In this document: one piece after another, positions 33,847 through 43,102 of the stretch | How positions within the stretch are numbered: the stretch's first letter is position 1 | Layout: every line of letters starts with the position of its first letter | DNA from: Sphingobacterium sp. FBM7-1 | Lineage (GTDB): Bacteria; Bacteroidota; Bacteroidia; Sphingobacteriales; Sphingobacteriaceae | NCBI RefSeq assembly: GCF_020687765.1 | Contig: NZ_JAJEWJ010000005.1 | Coordinates: 186,001 to 250,000, forward strand | Reading direction: 5' to 3' | Length of the DNA: 64,000 bases | Program-made: the position numbers and the translations under genes | Notes under the pieces: model-generated | Told to the model about the DNA's origin: nothing | Database searches by the model: none | What the model saw: only the letters and a program-made list of their open reading frames with translations

Positions 33847-34836
33847 CTAAATAAGCCCTTTTTTAGCAAGCAATTCTGCGATTTGAACGGCATTCGTTGC
33901 GGCTCCTTTTCTCAAGTTGTCGGCCACTACCCAAAGGTTCAATGTTTTATCTTGCGACTCGTCCCGACGGATCCGTCCAACTAACACCTCGTCTTTACCA
34001 TGCGCGTCTTTTGGCATCGGGTATTTTAGGTTTGCTGGATCATCGACCACGATAACACCTTCCTGCTCCGTCAAAAGTTGACGAACCTCTGCTAGGTCAA
34101 AATCGTTTTCGAATTCAATGTTCACCGACTCGGAGTGCCCGCCCATAACGGGGATACGCACCGTCGTTGCGGTTACGCGGATCGAATCGTCTCCTAAGAT
34201 TTTATTCGTCTCCTGAATCATTTTCATCTCTTCCTTCGTATACCCATTATCTTGGAACACGTCGATATGTGGGATAACGTTCAGGTCAATCGGATAAGGA
34301 TATGCTTTCTCTCCGTCTTTTCCAGCGCGTTCATCCATTAATTGATTTACCGCCTTAACGCCCGTTCCCGTAACCGATTGGTAGGTGGATACGACAACAC
34401 GTTTGATTTTATATTTCGCATGTAGCGGCTGAAGCACAACCACCATCTGTGTGGTCGAACAATTTGGATTTGCAATGATTTTATCGTCTTTAGACAAGAC
34501 ATCACCATTTACTTCTGGAACCACCAATTTCTTGGTAGGATCCATACGCCATGCTGACGAGTTATCTACTACCGTGATACCTGCCTCTGCATATTGGGGA
34601 GCATACTCTGTAGAAGTGCCACCACCTGCCGAAAACAAAGCCACGTCAGGTTGCAGTGTAATAGCTTCGGCTGGAGTAACGATCTTGTACTTCTTCCCCT
34701 TAAACTCGATTTCCTTACCCTTGCTCCGTTCCGATGCTACTGGAATCAACTCTGTTACTGGGAAATTACGTTCCGCTAAAACGGTCAAAATCTCTGACCC
34801 TACAAGGCCCGTTGCGCCTACTACTGCAACTTTCAT
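33847..34836 (-). CDS. asd: Aspartate-semialdehyde dehydrogenase
   Basis: 329 residues. It reduces aspartyl phosphate with NADPH to the semialdehyde that feeds lysine/DAP, threonine and methionine. The N-terminal MKVAVVGATGLVGSEILTVL is the NADP-binding loop, FSAGGGTSTEYAP follows, and ANPNCSTTQM holds the catalytic Cys. The HSESVNIEFEND segment holds the active-site His. Length is normal. Transcribed alone, with its own terminator. Confidence 0.97.
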   Translation of the reverse strand: MKVAVVGATGLVGSEILTVLAERNFPVTELIPVASERSKGKEIEFKGKKYKIVTPAEAITLQPDVALFSAGGGTSTEYAPQYAEAGITVVDNSSAWRMDPTKKLVVPEVNGDVLSKDDKIIANPNCSTTQMVVVLQPLHAKYKIKRVVVSTYQSVTGTGVKAVNQLMDERAGKDGEKAYPYPIDLNVIPHIDVFQDNGYTKEEMKMIQETNKILGDDSIRVTATTVRIPVMGGHSESVNIEFENDFDLAEVRQLLTEQEGVIVVDDPANLKYPMPKDAHGKDEVLVGRIRRDESQDKTLNLWVVADNLRKGAATNAVQIAELLAKKGLI

Positions 34837-35243
34837 ACTGAAATTTGTTTAATGTTTATGATGTTTAAATAAATTACCGTGAATTTACTGCGCAAAAGTA
34901 TGAAAATAAAAATATATTTTATAATATATTACGCTGGTTTCAATGTTTTTCTAGGAACGTTTAAAAAATCGCAATTTTTTAACCAAAAAATGACCGAACA
35001 GGAGCCTTGCTTCTTTTTGGTAGCGCCCCGCCTGCTTGGTAAAGGGGAGATGCGGAAAATAAAAATATTCTTCCTAATTTTGAGAGGTCTTATGTGGATT
35101 ACACCCCGCCAAACTATTGCTAAGCGTTGGTCGACAAGTAGCACTGATTTTTACGCATAACGGAACAGGGGTGATCGCACCAAGTATATTGGTGGCTGAT
35201 GGCAGGAGACATGATTTGCAAACCTCAAAACAGACGTATAAAA
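34837..35243. other. Intergenic region between divergent asd and yebC
   Basis: AT-rich near asd, more mixed near 35000-35200. Apart from the asd promoter box no gene, RNA or repeat was recognised; an open frame of 93 codons here has no coding character. Confidence 0.45.
34893..34900 (-). promoter_or_regulatory. -7 box for asd
   Basis: On the minus strand TACTTTTG fits TAnnTTTG, 57 bp before the asd start. The -33 region is AT-rich but lacks an exact TTG. Confidence 0.4.
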
Positions 35244-35969
35244 ATGGGCAGAGCCTTTGAATTTAGGAAAGAAAGAAAATTTAAACGTTGGGCCAAAATG
35301 GCCGTGCAGTTTACTCGTTTAGGCAAGGAAATAGCAATTGCGGTAAAAGAGGGTGGCCCACATCCAGAAAACAACTCCCGTTTGCGTACGGCTGTCCAGA
35401 ACGCGAAAGCTGTTAACATGCCGAAGGATCGTGTCGAAGCAGCGATTAAAAGAGCTTCTGAAAAAGATGCGAAAGGTTACGAAGAGTATGTTTACGAGGG
35501 CTATGGTCCACATGGGGTACCGGTGTTGATCGAAACCGCAACGGATAATACGAACCGTACCGTTGCGAATATCCGCAGTTATTTTACGAAGTCAGGTGGC
35601 TCATTGGGTAAGACAGGCTCACTTGATTTTATTTTTCAACGCAAATCAATCTTTCGATTTGCAGCCACAGAAGAATTAGACGTCGAAGAGTTGGAATTGG
35701 AACTTATCGACGGCGGATTGGAAGAATTGTATGTAGAAGCAGACGAAGAAGGAAACGATATTGTTGTCGTCCAAACTTCCTTTGAGGATTTTGGGAATAT
35801 GCAGAGCCTTTTGGAAGAAAAAGGAATCGAAGTAAAATCTGCCAAACTAGAGCGTATCGCCTTGTCGCATACCGCGTTGGATGAAGAACAAGCAGCCGAT
35901 GTACTCAAGTTGATCGACAAGATTGAAGAAGATGATGACGTACAGGCCGTATACCACAATATGGAATAA
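35244..35969 (+). CDS. yebC: YebC/PmpR family protein
   Basis: 241 residues from ATG 35244; an upstream start at 35199 is not supported. The N-terminus MGRAFEFRKERKFKRWAKMAVQFTRLGKEIAIAVKEGGPHPENNSRLR is the Bacteroidota form of the family, followed by NMPKDRVEAAIKRA, YEGYGPHGVPVLIE and TDNTNRTVANIRSYFTKSGGSLG. Members bind DNA as transcription factors and some are now linked to easing ribosome stalling at proline runs. The downstream gene, 12 bp away, codes for a proline-rich protein. Confidence 0.95.
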   Translation: MGRAFEFRKERKFKRWAKMAVQFTRLGKEIAIAVKEGGPHPENNSRLRTAVQNAKAVNMPKDRVEAAIKRASEKDAKGYEEYVYEGYGPHGVPVLIETATDNTNRTVANIRSYFTKSGGSLGKTGSLDFIFQRKSIFRFAATEELDVEELELELIDGGLEELYVEADEEGNDIVVVQTSFEDFGNMQSLLEEKGIEVKSAKLERIALSHTALDEEQAADVLKLIDKIEEDDDVQAVYHNME

Positions 35970-35981
35970 GAAGCATTTGCC

Positions 35982-36839
35982 ATGACATTTGAAGAGTTTT
36001 TTGCTAAAAAGAAAATAGACTTATCACAGTTGCAAGGTGGTAACCCACTGCTGTATGATGAGTTTAAGCAACATTTTGTTCAAATGGGCGAAAAAAGCTT
36101 CGACCATACCAAGAAGTTTTGGTTTAATAAATTGCGGAAGCAGTATGGGGTGTTAGAAGAGGAGGAAACGGCAGCCAAAGACGAAGCAGTTTCCGCGGAA
36201 ATTATCAAGGAAGCCGTTTCCAAGCCAGCCCCAGCGGACGCAACAGCAGCTGCTTCTAGTAAGCCTGCAGGTTTCAAACCTCGTTTTAGAGCGGGGGCGA
36301 CCAAAGCACCGGTAGCAGATGCCCCGAAAGAAGCTGCTACTCCTGCCGCAGAGCCAGCTCAACCTGCCTCGGAAACGCCAGCATCACCTGCACCAGCAGC
36401 TTCGAGCAAACCGGCAGGTTTCAAGCCTCGCTTTAAGGCTGGAGTTACTAAAGCGACGGCTACGGAATCCCCTAAAGAAGCCGATACTCCTCAGGCCGCG
36501 GAGCCGGCGAAACCTACTTCGGAAACCCCAGCAGCACCCGCACCAGCAGTTTCAAGCAAGCCTGCAGGTTTCAAACCTCGCTTCAAGGCTGGAGTGACTA
36601 AAGCGACAGAAACGCCGACGTCTGATACGAAAACCACGAATCCCGAAGCGAACATTACCAAAGCCCCAACTACGAAATCCCCGAAAGAAGCCACTACGCC
36701 TCAGGCTCCGCAGCCAGACAAGCCTTCTTCGGAAACCCCGTCAGCATCACCTGCACCAGCAGCTTCTAGCAAGCCTGCAGGTTTCAAACCTCGCTTTAAA
36801 GCCGGAGTTACTAAAAGCCCTCCCAAAGCCGACGAATAA
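35982..36839 (+). CDS. Protein with four KPAGFKPRF repeats in Ala/Pro-rich linkers
   Basis: 285 residues. Residues 1-60 are a compact helical domain (MTFEEFFAKKKIDLSQL...FDHTKKFWFNKLRKQYGVLEEEE). The rest is a low-complexity tail with four copies of SSKPAGFKPRF-K/R-AG-x-TK at residues 92-108, 141-157, 191-207 and 262-278, joined by Ala/Pro/Thr/Glu linkers of 32-54 residues. The basic repeats may bind nucleic acid, ribosomes or a partner domain. The family occurs in Sphingobacteriaceae next to yebC, usually with fewer repeats as far as I recall. Cytoplasmic; function unknown. Confidence 0.85.
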   Translation: MTFEEFFAKKKIDLSQLQGGNPLLYDEFKQHFVQMGEKSFDHTKKFWFNKLRKQYGVLEEEETAAKDEAVSAEIIKEAVSKPAPADATAAASSKPAGFKPRFRAGATKAPVADAPKEAATPAAEPAQPASETPASPAPAASSKPAGFKPRFKAGVTKATATESPKEADTPQAAEPAKPTSETPAAPAPAVSSKPAGFKPRFKAGVTKATETPTSDTKTTNPEANITKAPTTKSPKEATTPQAPQPDKPSSETPSASPAPAASSKPAGFKPRFKAGVTKSPPKADE

Positions 36840-37217
36840 ATCAAGCACATTTTTTACAATAATAACAATAGATAGAGACCCCCTATCAGCAGAAAAGCCA
36901 AATGCTGATTTTGCACGAGCATAAACGGCTGTCCCCTTTTGTAGTCATTTTGGCAGTGACTAAAAACCGCCGTTTACTAAAATATGAAAAAAGTTAATGG
37001 TTAGGATAACCGGCTACCTAACAGTAAGTTGTGAGACAAATTCTTTTTAAATCGCAGTGCTTATTTTGCATCACATTAATTTTCAGCACGTTCCTTGTGG
37101 GGTTATGTGATAACTAATGTTATTAAAACACGAATTTAACCCGATAAACTTGTCCATATGGTTTTTCAGAAAAAAGCACATTAAGGCAATGTATTATCCA
37201 TTAAAAAACAAAAAAAG
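36840..37217. other. 378-bp intergenic region, nothing recognised
   Basis: Contains AT-rich DNA and the presumed proC promoter, but no exact TAnnTTTG box, repeat or RNA gene was seen. Confidence 0.45.
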
Positions 37218-38030
37218 ATGAAAATTCTAGTAATTGGTGCCGGCAACATGGGACTGACGTATGCCCATGGAATGGCCCAATCAGATTTATTGAGAGAGAA
37301 AGATTTAATGATTTTAGACAACTCGGCAGAAAAGCTTGCCGAATTACGGGCGGAGGGTACGTTCGAGGTCTACGAAAAACTAGAAGATTGTCTGCCCCAA
37401 GCAGATATCGTATTTATTGCGGTGAAACCTTATCACAGTGATGAAGTATTCGAAGGAATCAAACAACACAAAAAGCCAGATCAGATTTTTGTATCCATCA
37501 TGGCCGGTGTCACGATAAAAACCATGCAAGAAGCCATGGACATTAAAAAAGTGGTGCGCGCGATGCCTAATCTAGCTGCGCAGGTGGGCCACGGGTTTAC
37601 ATCCTTTATCGGGTCCAAAGAAGTATCCCGTCTAGAATTACTGACGGTAGAAAAGTTAATTGATACGACCGGCCGCTCCATTAAGCTGGCCAACGAAATG
37701 GAAATCGACAAATCCACCGGAATATCCGGGTCTGGCCCCGCTTACGTCTTTTATTTTATGGAGTCGATGATGGAGGCCGCTATAAAGATGGGTTTCCGCG
37801 AAGCAGACGCTCGCCTCATGGTCGCGCAAACTTTCCAGGGAGCGGTAGAGCTGTTTAACAGTTCCGATCTCAATCCCTCTGCGTGGATGGATCGGGTCGC
37901 CTCCAAAGGCGGAACAACGCGTGCTGCGTTAGATTCTATGGAAGAAAATAATGTAAACGAATTGATTAAAGATGCAGCTTACGCTGCGTTCGAAAGAGCC
38001 GTACAGCTGGGAAAAGAAAACAATAAGTAG
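37218..38030 (+). CDS. proC: Pyrroline-5-carboxylate reductase
   Basis: 270 residues. It carries out the last step of proline synthesis with NAD(P)H. The Rossmann loop is at the start (MKILVIGAGNMGLTYAHGM), VFIAVKPY and VVRAMPNLAAQVGHG follow, and the C-terminal GISGSGPAYVFYFMESMMEAA and SKGGTTRAALDSMEE are the family signature. The stop is 2 bp before proB, so both are co-transcribed. Confidence 0.96.
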   Translation: MKILVIGAGNMGLTYAHGMAQSDLLREKDLMILDNSAEKLAELRAEGTFEVYEKLEDCLPQADIVFIAVKPYHSDEVFEGIKQHKKPDQIFVSIMAGVTIKTMQEAMDIKKVVRAMPNLAAQVGHGFTSFIGSKEVSRLELLTVEKLIDTTGRSIKLANEMEIDKSTGISGSGPAYVFYFMESMMEAAIKMGFREADARLMVAQTFQGAVELFNSSDLNPSAWMDRVASKGGTTRAALDSMEENNVNELIKDAAYAAFERAVQLGKENNK

Positions 38031-38032
38031 GT

Positions 38033-38803
38033 ATGTATAAGAAAAGAGTAGTCATAAAAGTGGGCACCAGTGTAATGGCCAACCGGGACAACCGTATTAT
38101 GCTCGCTTCTTTAAATAAATTGGTCGATCAGATCGCCCAATTATATGAAGAAAATATCATGACGGTATTGGTTTCTTCGGGATCCGTAAATGCCGGTCGC
38201 GAGATTTTGGGCGATAGCGCCATACCCGACAAATCACAACGTCGGCAAGTATATTCCGCTATCGGACAGCCCCGTTTGATGCGCCATTACTATACCCTGT
38301 TTCAGAATTACGGTATGCGGTGCGCGCAGGTACTGGCCACCAAGCGGGACTTTAACCCCGGCGAGCACCGTACCAATATGATTAACTGTTACGAAGGATT
38401 AATGTCCGAAGGCGTTATTCCGATTGCGAACGAGGATGATGCCGTTTCCGTATCACACTCGATGTTTTCGGACAACGACGAGCTAGCGAGTTTAATCGCC
38501 GAGCTGATCCACGCGGATATGCTGATTATCCTGACCGATATTGACGGTTTTTACACCGGGCATCCCGATGATGCAGCTTCTGAACTGATCAGCGAGATCA
38601 AAGTCGATCAGCAGGTAGAACAATACGTAACGAAAACAAACAAGGGCGAAACCTCCGGTCGCGGTGGGATGGAATCCAAACTCAAAGTCGCCAAACAAAC
38701 GGCTGCGAAAAATATCCCGACCTATATTGCCAATGGTAAACGAGACCGGGTGATCTTGGATATCATCGAAGGTAAGTCGGTAGGAACAAAAGTTACCGCT
38801 TAA
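38033..38803 (+). CDS. proB: Glutamate 5-kinase, short form without PUA domain
   Basis: 256 residues. The amino-acid kinase fold is clear: VVIKVGTSVMA, VLVSSGSVNAGREIL, NEDDAVSV, FSDNDELASLIAELIHADMLIILTDIDGFYTGHP and GRGGMESKLKVAKQTAAKN. It phosphorylates glutamate as the first step of proline synthesis. The C-terminal PUA domain found in E. coli ProB is absent, as in many Bacteroidota. proA is not adjacent. Confidence 0.95.
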   Translation: MYKKRVVIKVGTSVMANRDNRIMLASLNKLVDQIAQLYEENIMTVLVSSGSVNAGREILGDSAIPDKSQRRQVYSAIGQPRLMRHYYTLFQNYGMRCAQVLATKRDFNPGEHRTNMINCYEGLMSEGVIPIANEDDAVSVSHSMFSDNDELASLIAELIHADMLIILTDIDGFYTGHPDDAASELISEIKVDQQVEQYVTKTNKGETSGRGGMESKLKVAKQTAAKNIPTYIANGKRDRVILDIIEGKSVGTKVTA

Positions 38804-38826
38804 TTCCTACAGCCATACCGAATAAT

Positions 38827-38865
38827 AGCCCCGTACAAAAGCACATGTGCGGGGCTTATTTATTG
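38827..38865. terminator. Terminator between proB and xseB
   Basis: AGCCCCGTACA (38827-38837) pairs with TGTGCGGGGCT (38846-38856) with one G-T pair, followed by TATTTATT. It can serve both convergent operons. Confidence 0.8.
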
Positions 38866-39111
38866 TTATTCTTCCTGATCCTCCGGCTGTTCGTCCGTAG
38901 CGGGCGCGGTACTCTCGGCCAGCTGTGCGAGTAAGTTTTCCACTTCCTCTTCAGACGCCGTTAATTTTGCCCTACACAGGGCAATCAGTTGAGCCGCCCG
39001 GCGGATCTTTTCGCTTAGCTCGTCCACATTGGTTTGACCGGATTCGATTTCCGAAACAATCAATTGAAGCTCTTCGAGCGCATCCTTATAGGAGTATGTC
39101 TTCTGCGTCAT
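38866..39111 (-). CDS. xseB: Exodeoxyribonuclease VII small subunit
   Basis: 81 residues. The YSYKDALEELQLIVSEIESGQTNVDELSEKIRRAAQLIALCRAKLTASEEEVENLL pattern is that of XseB, a helical hairpin that assembles on the large subunit. An acidic tail follows. Its ATG overlaps the xseA stop by four bases (ATGA), so the two are translationally coupled. Confidence 0.95.
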   Translation of the reverse strand: MTQKTYSYKDALEELQLIVSEIESGQTNVDELSEKIRRAAQLIALCRAKLTASEEEVENLLAQLAESTAPATDEQPEDQEE

Positions 39112-40373
39112 GGTTCAGGGTTTTTTCGGGTTATTTTACTATATAGGGTGCCTTCATACAAAACCGTTTCTATTTCATCGCCCACTTCCACCGCGCTATT
39201 CTCGGTAAGCGCACGACCATTAACCTTCGTAATACTGAACCCCCTTTTCAACAACTGTTTTGGGTCTGCCAGTTGCAATAAGCGCTGTATATTATGAAGC
39301 TCCGTGGTTTTATCTTTTAATAATTGCATGCTAGCCAGCTGCAAGTGGCCTATCGTACTGCTGAGTTGATGACGTTGCGTCGCCAGTAAGGCTTTGCTGT
39401 TCCAGGATATCACCTGGCTGCTTTCCACTAGACGGCGCGCTTCTTTTTCGAACAGCGCCGTTGATGCCCGTATGATGCGGTTCATAGCCTCATCTACCGG
39501 CAGGGCGAATTGATGAAATTTCTGTATCAAGAAATCAGCCAGTTCACTGGGCGTTATTGCGTTCTGATAGGCCACCATCTCACTGACAGTTTCATTCGTC
39601 GAGTGTCCGATCCCCGTAATCACCGGGATAGGAAAAATAGCGATGGCTTTCGCCAGCTGATAGTTGTTGTAAGAAGAAAGTCCAACCTCACCGCCACCAC
39701 CGCGGATAATCGCTACCGCATCAAACTCCTCCGTCTTTTCCGCAATATTCGCTAATTGCCGGATAATCGAAGGCACCGACTTGTCACCCTGCAATAGGGC
39801 AGGAAATAAGGTGTATTCAAAGCGATACTTCCAGGGGTTTCGCTGAATAATTTTAAAAAAATCAGACAGGCCCTTGCTCGTCTCTACCGAAATAATGGCC
39901 AGGCGTTTAGGCAGCAGTGGGAAAGGCAACCTTTTATTCGCATCAAATATCCCTTCCCCTTGCAGCTTTCGTATACTTTCCCGTTTCTCCTTTTCCAGTT
40001 CGCCCAGCACGAAGGTCGGGTCGATGTCCACAATCTTTAAGCTGAAACCATATAACGGATCGTACGAAATCCCCGCCTGAAATAAAATGGTGATACCATC
40101 TCGCAAAGGTTCATTTAGCAATTTGCGAAACTGCGCATTAATGCGTTGGTAATCCGCTTTCCACAAAATCGACCGCATCTCTGCCACCACTTTGCCATCC
40201 TTCTTTTCGACCAGCTCCGGATAGCAGTGCCCCGAATGGCTATAGTGGTTGAGCTTGTTCATCTCCGCCTTGATCCAATACAAACTTCTGTAGCGATCCG
40301 CAATTGTTTTTTGAATGCTGCGGGACACCTCCAATAAGGAGAAGATCGTTTTATTATGGATCATTTCGGGCAT
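39108..40373 (-). CDS. xseA: Exodeoxyribonuclease VII large subunit
   Basis: 421 residues from ATG 40373; a frame extension to 40451 crosses the promoter region. It has the N-terminal OB fold (WIKAEMNKLNHYSHSGHCYPELVEKKDGKVVAEMRSILWKADY) and the catalytic core with SVETSKGLSDFFKII, ALLQGDKSVPSIIRQL, AIIRGGGGEVGLSSYNNYQLAKAIAIFPIPVITGIGHSTNETVSEMVA. With XseB it degrades single-stranded DNA from both ends. Confidence 0.95.
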   Translation of the reverse strand: MPEMIHNKTIFSLLEVSRSIQKTIADRYRSLYWIKAEMNKLNHYSHSGHCYPELVEKKDGKVVAEMRSILWKADYQRINAQFRKLLNEPLRDGITILFQAGISYDPLYGFSLKIVDIDPTFVLGELEKEKRESIRKLQGEGIFDANKRLPFPLLPKRLAIISVETSKGLSDFFKIIQRNPWKYRFEYTLFPALLQGDKSVPSIIRQLANIAEKTEEFDAVAIIRGGGGEVGLSSYNNYQLAKAIAIFPIPVITGIGHSTNETVSEMVAYQNAITPSELADFLIQKFHQFALPVDEAMNRIIRASTALFEKEARRLVESSQVISWNSKALLATQRHQLSSTIGHLQLASMQLLKDKTTELHNIQRLLQLADPKQLLKRGFSITKVNGRALTENSAVEVGDEIETVLYEGTLYSKITRKNPEP

Positions 40374-40499
40374 AGACCAAATATAGCCGATATTCTCTTT
40401 TTCCGCTAAAAAAACAAAAATAAACCCGCTATCCATCTTCGTCGGGGGCATAATGTTGCAGATATTTTTAATACATTTATAGCTTAAACCGCGAATAAA

Positions 40500-42218
40500 A
40501 TGAGAAGTACGATCGTCTACTTTTGTCTGTCCCTACTCCTATATACCTCCAGCAGCTTTGCCCAATATAAACAGAACGTGGTCAATAAAGCCGTCCTGGT
40601 GCAGAATGCCGGCGCGCTTTTGCCCCTAAAACGGCTGGATAAACACCGCCTTACCGTCGTAACCCCTTTTCCAGCGAAGTACGCCCCTTTTGTGCAGATG
40701 CTTCAACGCTATGCCGATATAAACAGTACGGATTTTAACCAATACGAAGAAAACACCAAGTATTCCAATACGATCATCGTCGCCGGCACATCAGAAGATC
40801 TGCGGAACGACCTGCTATTGCTCGTCAAACAGTCGCTCGTTCAAAAAAAGCAGGTCATCCTCGTGCGTTTTGAAAAGCGGCCAACCACCGCCAGCTGGTC
40901 TCCTCGACGACTCAGCGGAAATTATGCCGAACTGATCTATCCCGCGTTTAGCAAAGAAGCGCAGCATTATGCAGCCATGTCGGTATTTGGCGGGCTGGCC
41001 ATCACGCAAGGGCCAAATAAAACCGAGCAAACGCGCCTGCAGTACGGCACGGCAAGCTCCTGCGGTTTTGACTTGGTGGGCATGGTGAAGAAGGTTGATG
41101 CCATCGCTGCCGAAGCCATCCGCGAACGTGCTACCCCCGGCATGGTCGTGATGGCCGTAAAAAACGGACAGGTCATTCTGGAAAAAGGATATGGCACCCA
41201 TACCTATACCGGAGCCGCAAAAACGAAAACCAGCGATCTATTCGATGTAGCTTCCATCAGCAAAATTGCGGGTACCACGCCGGTCATCATGCACCTGCAA
41301 GAACGCGATATCATCCAGCTCAGTAGCTCGCTAAACAGCTACCTCGGGCAAGTAAAAGACCCCCGTAAAAAAGACCTTACCCTGCGGAGCATATTGCTGC
41401 ACGAAGCAGGCTTCACCCCCTTTATACCTTTTTATCAACAGCTAAAAGCCGGCGATCTAGTGCATCAGCCAGACACCGCCCACCAAGTACGTGTGGCGGA
41501 AAACGCCTATCTGCGTAATAACTATTATCAGGAGGTCATGTGGCCGCAGATGCTGCGCTCGCCCGTCGCATCTCCCGGCAATTACGTCTATAGCGACATC
41601 AGTATGTACGTGATGAAAGAAATCGCCGAACGCATGACAGCCAAGCCGATGGACGCCTATGTGCAGGAACTCCTTTACCGCCCCATTGGTATGAAGACGG
41701 CGGGTTATAATCCGCGGCAGCGTTTTGCGAAGGAAAGGATCGTGCCCACCACAGACGACCGCGTATTCCGTAAAGAACTGTTGCAAGGCTATGTACACGA
41801 CGAAGGCGCAGCCATGGCAGGTGGAGTTGCCGGCCACGCTGGTCTATTTGCAACCGCCAATGACCTAGCCATCTATGGACAGCTGCTATTAAACAGAGGC
41901 GACTATGGTGGCATACAGTATTTTAAACCCGCCACCATCGATTTATTTACCTCCAAGCAGTCGCAGACCAGCCGGCGCGGTTTAGGATTCGATCGGGCAG
42001 ATCCCGATCCCCGAAAAGCATATCCCTCCGAGCGCGCCAATGAGTCCGTATACGGTCATACCGGTTATACCGGCACCTGCCTCTGGATAGATCCCAAAAA
42101 CCAGCTGATTTATATTTTTTTATCCAACCGGGTTCATCCGCAGGTTTCCGCAAAGCTCAACGAGCTTAACATTAGAAGCCGCATCCAAGACATTATTTAT
42201 TCGTTTATATGTAAATAA
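40500..42218 (+). CDS. Serine hydrolase (beta-lactamase fold) with N-terminal GH3 C-domain remnant
   Basis: 572 residues with signal peptide (MRSTIVYFCLSLLLYTSSSFAQ). Residues 210-570 form a class C beta-lactamase-like domain: the S-x-x-K motif is SISK at 252-255, YSDIS supplies the Tyr, and the late HTGYTGT replaces KTG. Residues 25-180 (VNKAVLVQNAGALLPLKRLDKHRLTVV...) resemble the C-terminal sandwich domain of GH3 enzymes. In Bacteroidota full-length GH3/beta-lactamase fusions occur; here the GH3 barrel is missing, so only the hydrolase is likely to be active, perhaps on peptidoglycan or esters in the periplasm. Confidence 0.85.
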   Translation: MRSTIVYFCLSLLLYTSSSFAQYKQNVVNKAVLVQNAGALLPLKRLDKHRLTVVTPFPAKYAPFVQMLQRYADINSTDFNQYEENTKYSNTIIVAGTSEDLRNDLLLLVKQSLVQKKQVILVRFEKRPTTASWSPRRLSGNYAELIYPAFSKEAQHYAAMSVFGGLAITQGPNKTEQTRLQYGTASSCGFDLVGMVKKVDAIAAEAIRERATPGMVVMAVKNGQVILEKGYGTHTYTGAAKTKTSDLFDVASISKIAGTTPVIMHLQERDIIQLSSSLNSYLGQVKDPRKKDLTLRSILLHEAGFTPFIPFYQQLKAGDLVHQPDTAHQVRVAENAYLRNNYYQEVMWPQMLRSPVASPGNYVYSDISMYVMKEIAERMTAKPMDAYVQELLYRPIGMKTAGYNPRQRFAKERIVPTTDDRVFRKELLQGYVHDEGAAMAGGVAGHAGLFATANDLAIYGQLLLNRGDYGGIQYFKPATIDLFTSKQSQTSRRGLGFDRADPDPRKAYPSERANESVYGHTGYTGTCLWIDPKNQLIYIFLSNRVHPQVSAKLNELNIRSRIQDIIYSFICK

Positions 42219-42248
42219 ATTGTATTTTGTACACATGAATATTTCATA

Positions 42249-43068
42249 AAAGTTATCTTTATCGCCTTTCAATTTTGGCAGGCACCGGTAGCGCCGCGCG
42301 GGTCGACGCAATACAGCGCGCAAGACAGCGTCCTAGCCCTTAGCCCACGGTGGGTGTCCATTGTTAATGACAGCGACCAAACCGATACCGTTCAGCTTCC
42401 CGATCAATCTACCGTGCACCTGTTTGCTAACAGTAGCCTGCAATACCGCGACAATTTTTCGGTAACCGCACGGGATATCTACCTCGAAGGAAAAGGATTT
42501 TTTGACGTTGTACGCGATACCAGCAGGCCCTTTAGCGTGTATGCCGGTGGGACGAAAACGACCGCATTGGGTACCTCCTTTACGATCGATACCCGTGTAG
42601 CCGAACAGCGTACCGCCGTCGAGCTGCACGGCGGTAAAATCGTCGTCGCTTCCACCACAGCCGTTCCGGCCTTTGAAAACGTCTTCTTAGACCGCCGGGG
42701 AGCCAGTCTGGTATTGGATGCACATATGCGTATCGTGCGGATAGAGCCCGCGCGCCGCGTCAAGGCAGCCGAAACGAAGGCCGCCGTTCCGGCATCGATC
42801 ACTAGCCGTCTGCATTTAGAAAATATACCCTTGCCCGATGTTTTCGCGACGCTCGAGCAAGCTTACCAAACCCCGATCCATATCGAAGACGGACATATCG
42901 GGAAAATTCAGTACACCGGTATAAATTACGCCCGTGCGCGACGATGTCGCCTATAGCCGTTATCAAGCCAGTGCATACGGTTTTATGTATTTCGCAATCA
43001 ATCAAACCGAATTGCGCGTGCAGTGTATCGATCACGAAGGGAAAGTAACGTATCAAGCAGTTATATAG
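42249..43068 (+). pseudogene. FecR-like anti-sigma factor, decayed
   Basis: A FecR domain is readable in one frame: TVQLPDQSTVHLFANSSLQYRDNF, DIYLEGKGFFDVVRDTSRPFSVYAGGTKTTALGTSFTIDTR, and a DUF4974-like start RLHLENIPLPDVFATLEQAYQTPIHI. The frame then meets a stop at 42956, while a second frame continues with VRDDVAYSRYQASAYGFMYFAINQTELRVQC to a stop at 43068, so a frameshift lies near 42930. The N-terminal cytoplasmic and membrane parts are absent, with no credible start (a GTG at 42354 would open a bare fragment). No FecI sigma factor is near. It would once have signalled from a TonB receptor to a sigma factor. Confidence 0.75.
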
Positions 43069-43102
43069 GCTGAAATCTTTTGTTTTTTAGTATTTTCGCT
43101 CA

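Noticed and set aside
34879..35160. 93-codon frame between asd and yebC
   Set aside because: AT-driven composition, no recognisable domain, and it crosses the asd promoter region.
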